Assembly: GCA_937900415.1 (NCBI GenBank) | Contig: CALCEY010000015.1 | Location: forward strand, 124,001-188,000 | From: an uncultured Clostridia bacterium | GTDB taxonomy: Bacteria > Bacillota > Clostridia > Peptostreptococcales > Anaerovoracaceae | Length of the DNA stretch: 64,000 nucleotides | Direction: 5' to 3' | In this document: positions 8,611-16,324 of the stretch, in pieces | Layout of the letters: every line of letters starts with the position of its first letter | Position numbering within the stretch: position 1 is the stretch's first letter | The notes under the pieces: generated by a model | Told to the model about the DNA's origin: nothing | Database searches by the model: none | Seen by the model: only the letters and a program-made list of their open reading frames with translations | Made by a program: the position numbers and the translations under genes

Positions 8611-10119
8611 ATGGCATACTACTTTGACGAACCATCAAGAACATTTAACGAATATCTTCTTGTACCGGGATACTCCAGCAAGGAATGCAGAGTTGAGAAC
8701 GTTTCTCTCAAGACTCCGATAACAAAGTTCAGAAAAGGCGAAGAACCTAAAATTACAATGAATATTCCATTGGTTTCCGCCATAATGCAGGCTGTTTCAG
8801 ATGATAAGATGGCAGTCGCACTGGCGAAAGAAGGTGGAATATCTTTTATTTTTGGCTCGCAGACTATAGAAAACCAAGCAGCTATGATAAGAAGGGTTAA
8901 ATCACATAAGGCAGGCTTTGTGACCAGCGACTCTAATCTGAGACCCGATCAGACCCTTGCAGATGTGTTGGAGCTTAAAGCGAGAAAGGGACACAGTACG
9001 ATAGCGATAACAGATGACGGAACGGCTGAGGGCAAGATTCTCGGTCTTGTAACGAGCCGTGACTACCGGGTAAGCCGGATGAGTATAGATACTAAGATAA
9101 GCGAATTTATGACGCCGTTTGATAAGCTCATATACGGAAAAGCTGGAATTTCACTCAGCGAAGCCAACGACATACTTTGGGACAATAAGCTCAACGCTCT
9201 GCCTGTAATTGATGACAATCAGAGACTGACACATTTTGTTTTCCGCAAAGATTATGATTCGCACAAGTCAAATCCGAATGAAATTCTTGACGAGCACAAG
9301 AGATATATAGTCGGCGCCGGTGTAAATACAAGAGACTATGAGGAAAGAATTCCCGCCCTTATAGAGGCGGGGGTTGACGTTCTTTGTCTCGACAGCTCAG
9401 AAGGCTACAGCCAGTGGCAGGGCGACACCATCGCATGGGTACGCGAAAGATACGGCGAGTACGTTAAAATAGGAGCTGGCAACGTAGTCGACGGCGAAGG
9501 CTTCCGCTATCTGGCAGACGCCGGAGCTGATTTCGTGAAAATCGGGATCGGCGGGGGTTCAATCTGCATAACGAGAGAGCAGAAAGGCATCGGAAGAGGC
9601 CAGGCCACGGCGGTGAGAGAAGTTGCTGCAGCTCGTGATGAGTATTTCAAGGAAACCGGAGTTTATGTGCCTATCTGTTCCGACGGCGGAATTGTTTATG
9701 ATTACCACATGACGCTGGCGCTTGCTATGGGAGCCGATTTCATAATGCTCGGCAGATATTTCGCACGTTTCGACGAGTCTCCGACTAACAAGCTCAACGT
9801 AAACGGAAATTATGTAAAAGAATATTGGGGCGAAGGCTCCAGCAGGGCAAGAAACTGGCAGCGCTATGATTTGGGCGGAGACCCGAGGATGAAGTTTGAA
9901 GAAGGGGTAGATTCGTATGTCCCTTATGCCGGGTCACTGCATGACAATGTAAATCTTTCTCTGACGAAGGTAAAATCTACTATGTGTAATTGCGGTGCTC
10001 TCAGTATAAAAGAGCTTCAGGAAAACGCCAAGCTGACATTGGTTTCGGCGACTTCAATAGTAGAGGGCGGCGCTCATGATGTAATACTTAAGGATACATC
10101 TAACAACGTGATTAAATAA
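8611..10119 (+). CDS. guaB: IMP dehydrogenase, Tritrichomonas-type
   Basis: Oxidises IMP to XMP with NAD+, the committed step of GMP synthesis. The 502-residue protein has the (beta/alpha)8 barrel interrupted by a CBS pair (about residues 100-220). The catalytic loop reads GIGGGSICITREQKGIGRGQ with Cys319, and the Arg-Tyr dyad lies in ARNWQRYDLGG. Most bacterial enzymes have a GPGSICTTR loop instead. The GGGSICITREQKG loop, the C-terminal VKSTMCNCGAL segment and overall length, as I recall them, match the structurally studied IMPDH of the protozoan Tritrichomonas foetus, whose catalytic cysteine is also residue 319. guaA follows 53 bases later. Confidence 0.95.
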   Translation: MAYYFDEPSRTFNEYLLVPGYSSKECRVENVSLKTPITKFRKGEEPKITMNIPLVSAIMQAVSDDKMAVALAKEGGISFIFGSQTIENQAAMIRRVKSHKAGFVTSDSNLRPDQTLADVLELKARKGHSTIAITDDGTAEGKILGLVTSRDYRVSRMSIDTKISEFMTPFDKLIYGKAGISLSEANDILWDNKLNALPVIDDNQRLTHFVFRKDYDSHKSNPNEILDEHKRYIVGAGVNTRDYEERIPALIEAGVDVLCLDSSEGYSQWQGDTIAWVRERYGEYVKIGAGNVVDGEGFRYLADAGADFVKIGIGGGSICITREQKGIGRGQATAVREVAAARDEYFKETGVYVPICSDGGIVYDYHMTLALAMGADFIMLGRYFARFDESPTNKLNVNGNYVKEYWGEGSSRARNWQRYDLGGDPRMKFEEGVDSYVPYAGSLHDNVNLSLTKVKSTMCNCGALSIKELQENAKLTLVSATSIVEGGAHDVILKDTSNNVIK

Positions 10120-10172
10120 TTTTTGTGAAAAGCGTGGGGCGGATAGCCCCCGAAATATAGGGAGGTATAATT

Positions 10173-11147
10173 ATGGACAGTAATAAACGTCCTGAAAGCA
10201 TGGAACGTATCAGTACGCCTCAGCTTGCGGAGGCTTTTATAGATAAGCAGGTAGAGGAAATAAAAAGACAGGTAGGGGATAAGAAAGTTCTTTTAGCTCT
10301 TTCCGGAGGCGTTGATTCATCAGTCGTTGCGGCGCTTCTGATAAAGGCTGTAGGCCGTCAGCTGGTGTGCGTTCATGTAAACCATGGTCTTCTTAGGAAA
10401 GGAGAGCCGGAGCAGGTTGTCGAGGTTTTCCGCAATAAGATGAACGCCAATCTTGTATACGTTGATGCGGTCGATCGTTTTCTGGACAAGCTGGCCGGAG
10501 TCGAAGAGCCGGAGACGAAGCGCAAAATCATAGGAGCCGAGTTTATCAGAGTATTTGAGGAGGAGGCTCGCAAGCAAGATGGAATTGAGTTTCTTGCTCA
10601 GGGAACCATTTATCCTGACATTCTGGAAAGCGACGGCGTTAAGGCGCACCACAATGTGGGCGGTCTTCCTGAAGATTTGCAGTTTGAACTTGTCGAACCT
10701 GTTAAATTGTTATATAAAGATGAAGTCCGTGTAGTCGGAAAAGCGCTTGGCTTGCCTGACAGCATGGTTTATCGCCAGCCTTTCCCGGGACCGGGACTTG
10801 GTGTGAGATGTACGGGAGCTATTACAAGAGATCGCCTTGAAGCGGTAAGGGAAGCGGACGCTATCGTCAGAGAAGAAATCGACAAGATGGAATCTCTGCC
10901 ATGGCAATACTTCGTGGCAGTTCCCGACCTTAAATCCACCGGAATCAAGGATGGTAAGAGATACATGGGCTGGGCTGCTGTCATAAGAGCTGTCAACACG
11001 GTTGACGCAGTAACTGCCGAGTCTGTGGAAATACCTTTCGATATGCTTTGCCGCATGCGTGATCGCATAATTGCCGAGGTTCCCGGAATAAACAGAGTCC
11101 TGTGGGATATTTCGAACAAACCGGTATCGACGATCGAGTGGGAATAG
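10173..11147 (+). CDS. guaA: GMP synthetase ATP-pyrophosphatase subunit, no glutaminase domain
   Basis: Converts XMP to GMP. The 324-residue protein contains only the ATP-PPase domain (P-loop LSGGVDSSV at about residues 44-52) and the C-terminal dimerisation/XMP domain (YRQPFPGPGLGVR, and the terminal KPVSTIEWE). The N-terminal class I glutamine amidotransferase of normal bacterial GuaA (about 190 residues) is absent, as in archaeal GuaAb. The gene begins cleanly after GGGAGG, so it does not look truncated. No partner amidotransferase is in the window; the enzyme either uses ammonia or a subunit encoded elsewhere. It forms a guanine operon with guaB. Its 3' end is a known type of integration site. 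Confidence 0.93.
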   Translation: MDSNKRPESMERISTPQLAEAFIDKQVEEIKRQVGDKKVLLALSGGVDSSVVAALLIKAVGRQLVCVHVNHGLLRKGEPEQVVEVFRNKMNANLVYVDAVDRFLDKLAGVEEPETKRKIIGAEFIRVFEEEARKQDGIEFLAQGTIYPDILESDGVKAHHNVGGLPEDLQFELVEPVKLLYKDEVRVVGKALGLPDSMVYRQPFPGPGLGVRCTGAITRDRLEAVREADAIVREEIDKMESLPWQYFVAVPDLKSTGIKDGKRYMGWAAVIRAVNTVDAVTAESVEIPFDMLCRMRDRIIAEVPGINRVLWDISNKPVSTIEWE

Positions 11148-11231
11148 TAGCCACTTGCCCGAAAGCCTTGTATTTATACGGGTTTTCGGGTTTATTTTTG
11201 CCTATGGTACACGAAAGGTACACGCAAAACT
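11148..11231 (+). other. Junction after guaA: candidate att/terminator region
   Basis: Immediately after the guaA stop is an imperfect CCCGAAA...TTTTCGGG hairpin followed by TTTATTTTT (about 11159-11200), then GGTACACG twice (11206-11213 and 11217-11224). Short repeats of this kind next to a recombinase end are compatible with arm-type binding sites. No second copy of the guaA 3' end (GAGTGGGAATAG) was found downstream. Confidence 0.35.
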
Positions 11232-11448
11232 TTAAGCGAAGGCTTCTAAACGGTCAGCAACTTCCCCGTATTTTGTCGGATATAAGTGAGAATAAATCTC
11301 TAAAGTAGTAGTTAACTTGCATACTATAGTCCTTTTTTAATGCAACTAAAGATTCGCGAATACCTCTTACTGGAATTTCCGGATATGTATATCTCCAGTC
11401 ATCGCATATAAAATTTTCAAACAAATGTTTCTGATTTACTATTAGCAT
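11232..11448 (-). pseudogene. Tyrosine recombinase (integrase) C-terminal remnant
   Basis: The minus strand encodes a recognisable integrase end: the residues IYSHLYPTKYGEVADRLEAF, followed by a stop at 11232-11234. The Y of YSHLYP is the family's nucleophilic tyrosine. Upstream, the SMQV motif that should precede it is in another frame, so there is a frameshift near 11313, and nothing of the catalytic Arg/His boxes is visible beyond about 11450. The element has lost its integrase. Its position at the guaA 3' end indicates an old integration event. Confidence 0.75.
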
Positions 11449-11604
11449 TGAAGTTTAGCGGCTTTAATTGCAACTTATGATTTCAATATGCTCAATTTTT
11501 TTGCAAAGAAAAGTGTTGGGATAAGCGTTTTTCTTTCTGCCCCCAACATTTAATACAGAGCCCGGAAAAGGTCTTTCCGCTTTTTAATTATTCAGTTGCA
11601 ACAC

Positions 11605-11641
11605 ATGTATAGTAATCCAGCAGAACAAACAAATGTATAGT
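11605..11641 (+). repeat. Direct repeat ATGTATAGT upstream of island promoter
   Basis: ATGTATAGT occurs at 11605-11613 and 11633-11641, 28 bases apart, just before the -35 box at 11650. It may be an operator for the methylase-like/TIR operon, or chance in AT-rich DNA. Confidence 0.35.
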
Positions 11642-11649
11642 TATACCTA

Positions 11650-11678
11650 TTGACAAAGCGGTTATTTACTATTACAAT
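11650..11678 (+). promoter_or_regulatory. Promoter of methylase-like/TIR operon
   Basis: TTGACA (11650-11655) and TACAAT (11673-11678) have an ideal 17-base spacer and lie 39 bases before the start codon at 11718. A strong sigma-A promoter serving the two-gene accessory operon. Confidence 0.8.
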
Positions 11679-11717
11679 AAGAGCAACTAATAAAACTTTG
11701 GAAGAGAGAAAGGACGT

Positions 11718-13517
11718 ATGAGAAACGGACTTAAAAAATATTGGAATGAATTAACTGCATACGTAACTAAAGAGCAAACCTTTGCTTTGACAATATATTT
11801 TACATTCACGGCATATCTTAAAAACAATGGAATTGGAACGCCCATAAACTCTGAGAATACAGGAGAGTTGAGTGATTTGAAGCAGCTCAGGGAGATTTTC
11901 AAAAAAATTCCGGGGTATGATTTAAAGGTGTCCGCTAATGATTTTGAAGAAAGCATAGGTTGGGAAATCTTTTCAAGGCGTCCCTGTGAGATAATAGCGA
12001 GAAACCTGAAAGAAGAAATAGAATACGCAGTAAAAACAGAAGAAGATTTGGAGAGGATAATAGAAGAGATTAAAGAGCTGAAAGGCGAAGCAGATAATCT
12101 CATGTTTACGCCGAGCTCAGTGAACGAACTGATTGCACGACTTGCGATAGAATATCGCATACATAGCATAGGAGACTTCTATGGAGGTCTCGGCGACACC
12201 GGACTTAAGATTTGCGAATATTTGAATAAAACAGGAAGAGACGCTTCTCTGACCATTGAGGAGCAGCGAAAGCTGTACTGCGATATTGCACGGATAAGAA
12301 TGTTTTGTCACGGTTTTGAAAAGCCTGAGGTTATCAGAAAAGACCTGATGAAATATCAGAACAAGGCAGAGGAGCATAAGGAAAAAAAGTATGATTTGAT
12401 CGTTGCAGATTTGCCTAAGAGGAGCAATGAAAGCATATATGTCGAAAAAAAAGATGAAATTTTCGGCAGACAGGAAAAGGCTTTCGCAGAATGGGTTTCA
12501 GTACAAGGCATTTTGGACAGGCTTTCTGACAGAGGGAGAGCTATGATTATTGTTACCAAAGGCGCCCTGGTGCGGCAGAGAGAAGAAAAAATAAGAGAAA
12601 ATATCACACGTCTTGACTGGCTGGAGGCTGTAATAACGCTGCCGCAGAATATTTATGCCGCCACGCATCTCGGCTTTGAAATATTGATTCTCAACAAGAA
12701 TAAAAAACAGGAATATAAAAATAAAGTTTTTTTTGCAGATTTGAGCGAATGTGCCGTAAGAAAAGACGGTGTCCGGATTATTGCGGGGGCTGCGATTGAT
12801 AAGCTGATGAAGTCGTATGAAGAAATGACTGAAAGGGAAAACTTGACGGCGATAGTTTCCTCTTCGGAGATTGCAACGTATGAAAACTCATGGAATCCGT
12901 TTCTGTATTTAAAGCTTAAAAAAGTTCGAGAAAAAATGGGCAAAACCATAGAGCTGGGAGAAATTGCGCAGATTACAAGAGGCGCTCAGATTACGCATGA
13001 AGAAGAAAAAATGCTTGCAGAGAAGCCTACGCATTATTGGCTCAATATCAGAAACATCGACTGGCATGGACTCGTTTTGGAGGATGCCTCGATGCTGTCA
13101 GCCAAAAGCGAGGACTGGGAAGAAAAATTTCAAATTATGGAAGACGACATAATCCTGACATCTAAAGTTACGGTTATGAAGGCTTGCATTGTAAAGCCCG
13201 ACCCGCCGCCGGCTTTTCTATGCGGAAACTTGACAAGAATAAGGGTGAATAAAGAAAAATACAGTCCGTATGTGCTATATGAGTTTTTGTGCTCAGATGA
13301 GGGAAGAGCTCTGCTGGAGAGCATTCAGACGGGAACGACGATCAAGGTTTTAAATAATAAGAATCTTGGAAAGATGAATATTCCCGCCTACGAAAACGTC
13401 ATGTCAATAGGAGAAAAATTGAAGAAGGCATACCTGGAGTATGATTTTGAAACAAAGAGGATCAAGTACGAATATGAAAAAAAGAAGGAAGCCATAGAAA
13501 AACAGCTTAGACAATAA
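11718..13517 (+). CDS. Degenerate type I methylase (HsdM-like) fused to HsdS target-recognition domain
   Basis: A 599-residue protein with an HsdM-like body (about 1-390) and a single HsdS-like target-recognition half (about 405-560) plus a C-terminal helix. HsdM landmarks include TPSSVNELIARLA (131-143) and ITLPQNIYAATHLGFEILIL (306-325). The SAM-binding motif expected as DPxCGSGG reads DFYGGLGDTG (153-162). The catalytic NPPF/Y expected after DLIVA reads DLPK (231-234). Both changes should abolish methylation, so this is probably a pseudo-methylase. The S-like part starts IELGEIAQITRGAQIT and keeps the GTTIKVLNNKNLGKM conserved end. There is no HsdR or separate HsdS nearby. It is followed after 39 bases by the TIR gene, so it more likely recognises DNA than modifies it. 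Confidence 0.8.
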   Translation: MRNGLKKYWNELTAYVTKEQTFALTIYFTFTAYLKNNGIGTPINSENTGELSDLKQLREIFKKIPGYDLKVSANDFEESIGWEIFSRRPCEIIARNLKEEIEYAVKTEEDLERIIEEIKELKGEADNLMFTPSSVNELIARLAIEYRIHSIGDFYGGLGDTGLKICEYLNKTGRDASLTIEEQRKLYCDIARIRMFCHGFEKPEVIRKDLMKYQNKAEEHKEKKYDLIVADLPKRSNESIYVEKKDEIFGRQEKAFAEWVSVQGILDRLSDRGRAMIIVTKGALVRQREEKIRENITRLDWLEAVITLPQNIYAATHLGFEILILNKNKKQEYKNKVFFADLSECAVRKDGVRIIAGAAIDKLMKSYEEMTERENLTAIVSSSEIATYENSWNPFLYLKLKKVREKMGKTIELGEIAQITRGAQITHEEEKMLAEKPTHYWLNIRNIDWHGLVLEDASMLSAKSEDWEEKFQIMEDDIILTSKVTVMKACIVKPDPPPAFLCGNLTRIRVNKEKYSPYVLYEFLCSDEGRALLESIQTGTTIKVLNNKNLGKMNIPAYENVMSIGEKLKKAYLEYDFETKRIKYEYEKKKEAIEKQLRQ

Positions 13518-13556
13518 GGCGGCTGAAAGCGTACAGCGAATAAGGAGACAGAGAAA

Positions 13557-14348
13557 ATGAAGCAGATTTTTATAAGTCACAATACGAAGAACAAAGAGTT
13601 GGTGGAATCTATCATTGAGCTTTTCCAAGGAGGCATGGGAATCGGACGGGAGAGGATTTTCTGCTCGTCATCAAGCGGAAACCTTGCAACGGGAAAGGAT
13701 TTTCCGGAAAAAATAAGGGAGAAGATAAGCGGCAGTGATGTTGTGGTGTCGGTAATAACTCCGGAATATTTGAAGAGCCCTTTCTGCATGATGGAACTAG
13801 GCGCCGCATGGGTAATTTCTTCGGGTGTGTACCCCATACTGGCTGACGGAATAGACTATAAGGATTTGGACAATACGCCTTTAAAGAGTGTGCAAATGAG
13901 AAAATGCGACAAAGAGGACGATTGGTTTGCCATCTATGATGAATTTGTAACTGAAAAAATAATTGAAAAACCGGAAACTTCTCTTGTAAGCAAGAAGATA
14001 CCGGAATATTTCAATAAAATGCGGCATTATTTATCCGGCGAAGATGTAATAATAAAGGCTGATGAAAATGGTTATTATGAGGTTCGCGTCATGTCTAAGA
14101 GAAATGTTCCTCCTGTATACAGATGTTACAGGATCAGCGGGCGGCTTGATTTGCACGAACCGGGTCAAAGCATAGCAGAAGATATGAAAAAGAATGTAGG
14201 TCATTGGATATTTTTTAAAGCCGGCGTATACGACGATTTAGAGGTAAACGATTTGGTTAGATTGAAAGTGGACTCTACAGAGCTTAAAAAATTTGAAGAT
14301 ATCGGATATGCGAGAAACATATATCCGGCGGAACTGGAGGTTAAATAG
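13557..14348 (+). CDS. TIR-domain protein, probable NADase effector
   Basis: A 263-residue soluble protein with an N-terminal TIR domain (about 1-145). It opens with the strand KQIFISHNTKN and carries SPFCMMELGAAW, in which Glu80 is at the position of the catalytic glutamate of bacterial TIR NADases. Bacterial TIR effectors in defence systems cleave NAD+ or make signalling cyclic ADP-ribose variants. The C-terminal 110 residues (from about 155) are a mixed alpha/beta region I do not recognise. The start has AGGAGA at about 13541. It is in the same operon as the pseudo-methylase/TRD gene, which suggests that protein gates it. Activity is inferred, not shown. Confidence 0.8.
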   Translation: MKQIFISHNTKNKELVESIIELFQGGMGIGRERIFCSSSSGNLATGKDFPEKIREKISGSDVVVSVITPEYLKSPFCMMELGAAWVISSGVYPILADGIDYKDLDNTPLKSVQMRKCDKEDDWFAIYDEFVTEKIIEKPETSLVSKKIPEYFNKMRHYLSGEDVIIKADENGYYEVRVMSKRNVPPVYRCYRISGRLDLHEPGQSIAEDMKKNVGHWIFFKAGVYDDLEVNDLVRLKVDSTELKKFEDIGYARNIYPAELEVK

Positions 14349-14353
14349 TATAG

Positions 14354-14611
14354 AATGGCAAGCTGTTTAAAAAATTTGATGTCAGCTGTAAAGCCTTCGG
14401 CATTCCTTTTGATTTTATTGAGGTAGAAGAACTCAGCTCAGATGATTTCGGCCATTATACGAGACTTGCTCCGGGAACGCTTTTTTATATAGGTGCCGGA
14501 GAAAAACAGCCGGAACTGCATACTCCGGAATACGATTTTCCGGACAGTTTGCTTCGGATAGCTCCTGAATTGCTGGCTGCCATAGCCCGGGAACCTGAGC
14601 TTGCAAAATGA
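14354..14611 (+). pseudogene. M20-family amidohydrolase, C-terminal remnant
   Basis: An 85-codon open stretch with no start codon reads ...SSDDFGHYTRLAPGTLFYIG, then a GAGEKQPELHTPEYDF segment and a helical end, stopping at TGA 14609-14611. This matches the C-terminus of M20 peptidases/aminoacylases (SEDF...PG...G.G......HTP.FDF). The N-terminal 300 or so residues are absent. It abuts the TIR gene and probably marks the right edge of the guaA island or a deletion. Confidence 0.8.
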
Positions 14612-14626
14612 TATATAATAAAAACG

Positions 14627-14675
14627 ACCGCTTTAGGCAATCCGTCATACAGGGATGCTGAAGCGGTTATTTTTC
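14627..14675 (+). terminator. Possible terminator downstream of the island
   Basis: ACCGCTT (14627-14633) pairs with AAGCGGT (14661-14667) across a long loop and is followed by TATTTTTCTTT. Acceptable but loose. Confidence 0.5.
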
Positions 14676-14728
14676 TTTACAAAGCCTGCATTGAAGCAAA
14701 GCAAAATATAGGATATAATTATAGTCGA

Positions 14729-14794
14729 ATGAGCCGGCCGCAAGCAAACAAGCCGCAGACAAACCGGCTGCGCATGAGCCGGCCGCAAGCAAAC
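14729..14794 (+). repeat. 21-bp direct repeat, 45-bp period
   Basis: The 21 bases starting ATGAGCCGGCCGCAAGC and ending AAAC occur identically at 14729-14749 and 14774-14794. The intervening 24 bases are a diverged relative (AAGCCGCAGACAAACCGGCT). The array lies upstream of ogt. Related ATGAGCCGG words recur at 36613, 47935 and 47971. Confidence 0.6.
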
Positions 14795-14845
14795 CAGCTT
14801 AAAATAAATTGAACTGATTGACATGTAATAGGGGGATGGGGAATA

Positions 14846-15502
14846 ATGACTTTTCTTTACAACTACTCTTCGCCGCTGGGTGAAATAACCATGGCAGGAG
14901 AAGAAAACGCCTTGACGGGATTATGGCTTGAGGGACAGAAATATTTTGCCGCCGAATTGCCTGATAACACAGAATACAGAAAGATCCCGGTCTTTGACGA
15001 GGCCGCAAAGTGGCTCGATATTTATTTCAGCGGAAAAGAACCGGATTTCGATTTGCCTATGCTGCTTAGAGGAAGCCGTTTCCGCATGATAGTATGGGAA
15101 ATATTGCGCACGATTCCCTATGGCTGTACGATGTCGTACGGACAAATCGCCTCTAAAGCAGCTGAGAAGCTGGGTCTTGAAAGGATGTCGCCTCAGGCTG
15201 TAGGCGGAGCGGTAGGCCATAATCCTGTTTCGATAATAATTCCGTGTCACAGGGTCGTCGGCAGTGATGGAAGTCTGACGGGGTATGCCGGAGGTATAGA
15301 AAAAAAGATAGAGCTCCTTAAGCTGGAAAAGGTTGACATGACGAAACTGTTTAATCCATCGTTACCTCAAAAAAACTCAAGAAACCCCGGTCTTACCGCG
15401 TACCCCTTGAGAACACCGCAGAAAATAAATAATATAAGATACAGAAATTCTACGTCACCCCCAAATATGAAGGAGAAAATCTTTGAAACAGGCATATTTT
15501 AA
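14846..15502 (+). CDS. ogt: Methylated-DNA--protein-cysteine methyltransferase
   Basis: Suicide repair enzyme that transfers alkyl groups from O6-alkylguanine to its own cysteine. The active-site motif IIPCHRVVG and the upstream helix PYGCTMSYGQIA and AVGGAVGHNP recognition region are intact. The open frame is 218 residues, whereas the family normally ends about 45-50 residues earlier, near LEKVDMTKLF. The extra tail (rich in Asn, Pro and Lys) looks like read-through into former non-coding DNA after loss of the original stop. It overlaps the TTG start of the next gene by 20 bases. The enzymatic core should be functional. Confidence 0.9.
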   Translation: MTFLYNYSSPLGEITMAGEENALTGLWLEGQKYFAAELPDNTEYRKIPVFDEAAKWLDIYFSGKEPDFDLPMLLRGSRFRMIVWEILRTIPYGCTMSYGQIASKAAEKLGLERMSPQAVGGAVGHNPVSIIIPCHRVVGSDGSLTGYAGGIEKKIELLKLEKVDMTKLFNPSLPQKNSRNPGLTAYPLRTPQKINNIRYRNSTSPPNMKEKIFETGIF

Positions 15503-16170
15503 CTGGAGCAGCGGAAAAGACTCCGCCTTGGCTCTGCATAAAGCATTGCTGTCAGGAAAATATAATATACATACTTTGTTTACGGTCGTAAACGGCAGTG
15601 AAGACTGTGTTTCCCTGCACAAGGTAAGCGCAGAGCTGCTTGAACGTCAGGCCTACTCCATAGGCATACCTTTGTTTTTAATGAGGACGGAGTCTGATGA
15701 ATCGATAAAAGAATATAAGGTGAGGATGGAAAGACATCTCGGAAGGATGAAAGCTCAAGGCGTCGATACGGCGCTGTTCGGCGACATATATCTTGATGAG
15801 GTACGCAGCATGAGGGAGAAAAATTTTGAAAATACAGGAGTTACGGCCGAGTTTCCGCTGTGGAATATGAATGTCGCTGAGATAATGAGAGAATTCATCG
15901 ACGAAGGCTTTAAGGCCGTTATCACAAGTGTGGACTGCTTCGTCCTTGACGATCGTCTGCTTGGACGCGTCATTGACCGGGATTTTATAAGGAACTTTCC
16001 TATAGGAGCAGATTTGTGCGGTGAAAACGGAGAAATATCATTCATTTGTTTTTGACGGGCCTATCTTCAGGTCGCCTGTACGGTTTTCCACAGGAGACAG
16101 GTATTATATAGATTATACGGACGACAGAACAGGGAAGAAAAGCCGTTACGGCTATATTGAAATTTATTGA
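15483..16170 (+). pseudogene. Diphthine--ammonia ligase-like PP-loop ATPase (DUF71), frameshifted
   Basis: PP-loop protein of the MJ0570/Dph6-like family with the ATP-binding loop SSGKDSALALHK near the N-terminus and CGENGE near the C-terminus. In bacteria its substrate is unknown. The zero frame stops at 16055 after 190 residues. The +1 frame immediately continues with the missing family end, HSFVFDGPIFRSPVRF and onward, to a TGA at 16168-16170. The shift is explained by one extra A at 16033-16035 (GAAA where GAA is expected). It is either a real mutation or a sequencing error. Start TTG 15483 follows AAGGAG at about 15470. Confidence 0.85.
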
Positions 16171-16183
16171 AGGAGAAATTATA

Positions 16184-16249
16184 TGCAAGACTATATGCTT
16201 ATTATAACTGTTTGCTTTACGGAAAACGTTTCCGACAGCGGAGTTTGAG
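16184..16249 (+). CDS. Possible 21-residue peptide or gene remnant
   Basis: After AAGGAG at 16170-16175 an ATG at 16184 opens a 21-residue hydrophobic frame ending at TGA 16247-16249. The ribosome-binding site is good, but the product resembles nothing I know. It may be the start of a deleted gene. Confidence 0.25.
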
Positions 16250-16324
16250 TAATTCTGAAGACTGTAGTAAACTTTCCCTGTGCATAAATGACATAACAAA
16301 AAATATTAAACGATTGGAGAGAAA

